A DNA stretch of 64,000 bases from assembly GCF_001904655.1 (NCBI RefSeq), contig NZ_MRCC01000018.1, positions 49,906 to 113,905 on the forward strand. The letters run 5' to 3'. Source of the stretch: Chroogloeocystis siderophila 5.2 s.c.1 (GTDB lineage Bacteria; Cyanobacteriota; Cyanobacteriia; Cyanobacteriales; Chroococcidiopsidaceae). The notes under the pieces were generated by a model. The model was not told the origin of the DNA. It was given only the letters and a program-made list of their open reading frames with translations, and did no database searches. The translations under genes were made by a program, and so were the position numbers. Within the stretch, counting starts at the first letter, position 1; each line of letters starts with the position of its first letter. Shown here piece after piece: positions 63,889-64,000 of this stretch.

Positions 63889-64000
63889 CGACCGTAAGAT
63901 GTCCTTGCCCTGAGGAGCGGATTCGTTGCGGGGGTTTACCCCCAACCCCCTGGGATTATGCAGGGCTGATACATTGACAGAAGGAAAAAAGCCTTTGGAG

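Larger units (their letters stand above)
63671..64000. other. Repeat-rich non-coding right edge
   Basis: 330 bp with no supported gene. It is a patchwork of the 61-bp repeat (63730-63790), an AGTCCCCCAAATTGGGG palindrome (63817-63832), the 35-bp repeat (63854-63888), and GGGGGTTTACCCCCAACCCC (63930-63949). A 66-codon open frame through it is not convincing. Confidence 0.6.

Noticed and set aside
63713..63913. 66-codon plus frame at the right edge
   Set aside because: Runs entirely through the 61-bp and 35-bp dispersed repeats.

Overview
The window is a cyanobacterial chromosome segment. GCGATCGC-type (HIP1) palindromes are very frequent, and many genes are cyanobacterial hallmarks: the clock-linked ldpA and a LabA-type NYN gene, the flavodiiron pair flv3-flv1, a CpcS/CpeS-type bilin lyase, a Ycf45-type ATPase, solanesyl diphosphate synthase, HpsJ, DUF1815 and DUF2839. 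Gene content and the many intergenic heptamer repeats fit a Chroococcidiopsis/Gloeocapsopsis-like lineage; that placement is inference.

Layout. 1-6.7 kb: a truncated gene, a frameshifted GNAT acetyltransferase remnant, lysS with a C-terminal KTSC domain, a CYP110-like P450, a DinG-like protein with degraded ATPase motifs, and a DUF2839 gene. 7-17 kb: DUF1815, recA, xseA-xseB, NurA, a HAD hydrolase, tRNA-Gln, a Ycf45/R3H ATPase, ldpA, ssb (with a LexA-box match at its promoter) and a SIMPL protein. 17-22 kb: a CPA2 antiporter, a methyltransferase, leuA and a LabA-like gene. 23-29 kb: a cell-envelope block of CHASE2 Ser/Thr kinase, FecR-domain protein and outer-membrane barrel protein. The FecR gene holds a 45-bp tandem repeat array that switches strand in the middle. 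29-35 kb: sulfurtransferase, MnmC-like methyltransferase, a 54-codon ORF with a strong ribosome binding site, a Tat-exported tyrosinase/polyphenol oxidase and an RTX protein.

35-43 kb: a transglutaminase-fold membrane protein that lacks the catalytic Cys and His, a conserved hypothetical, and the cell-wall/prenyl cluster amidase-murI-sds. 43.6-44.3 kb: a decayed glycosyltransferase gene. 44.6-52.7 kb: HpsJ, DUF502, nusB, ftsY, a SpoIIE-type phosphatase, argH and a 54-aa basic protein gene on the opposite strand. 53-59 kb: Nudix hydrolase, coaX, flv3-flv1 and the bilin lyase. 59.5-64 kb: the translation block rplS, tRNA-Trp, secE, nusG, rplK, rplA, an L10 leader, rplJ and rplL, ending in a patchwork of dispersed repeats.

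No CRISPR array, prophage, transposase or rRNA was seen. Most genes are core metabolism, information processing or photoprotection. The unusual signals are the strand-switched repeat in fecR, heptamer repeats that have entered the ldpA and transglutaminase-like reading frames, two degenerate-enzyme proteins, two pseudogenes, and two small genes of 54 codons.
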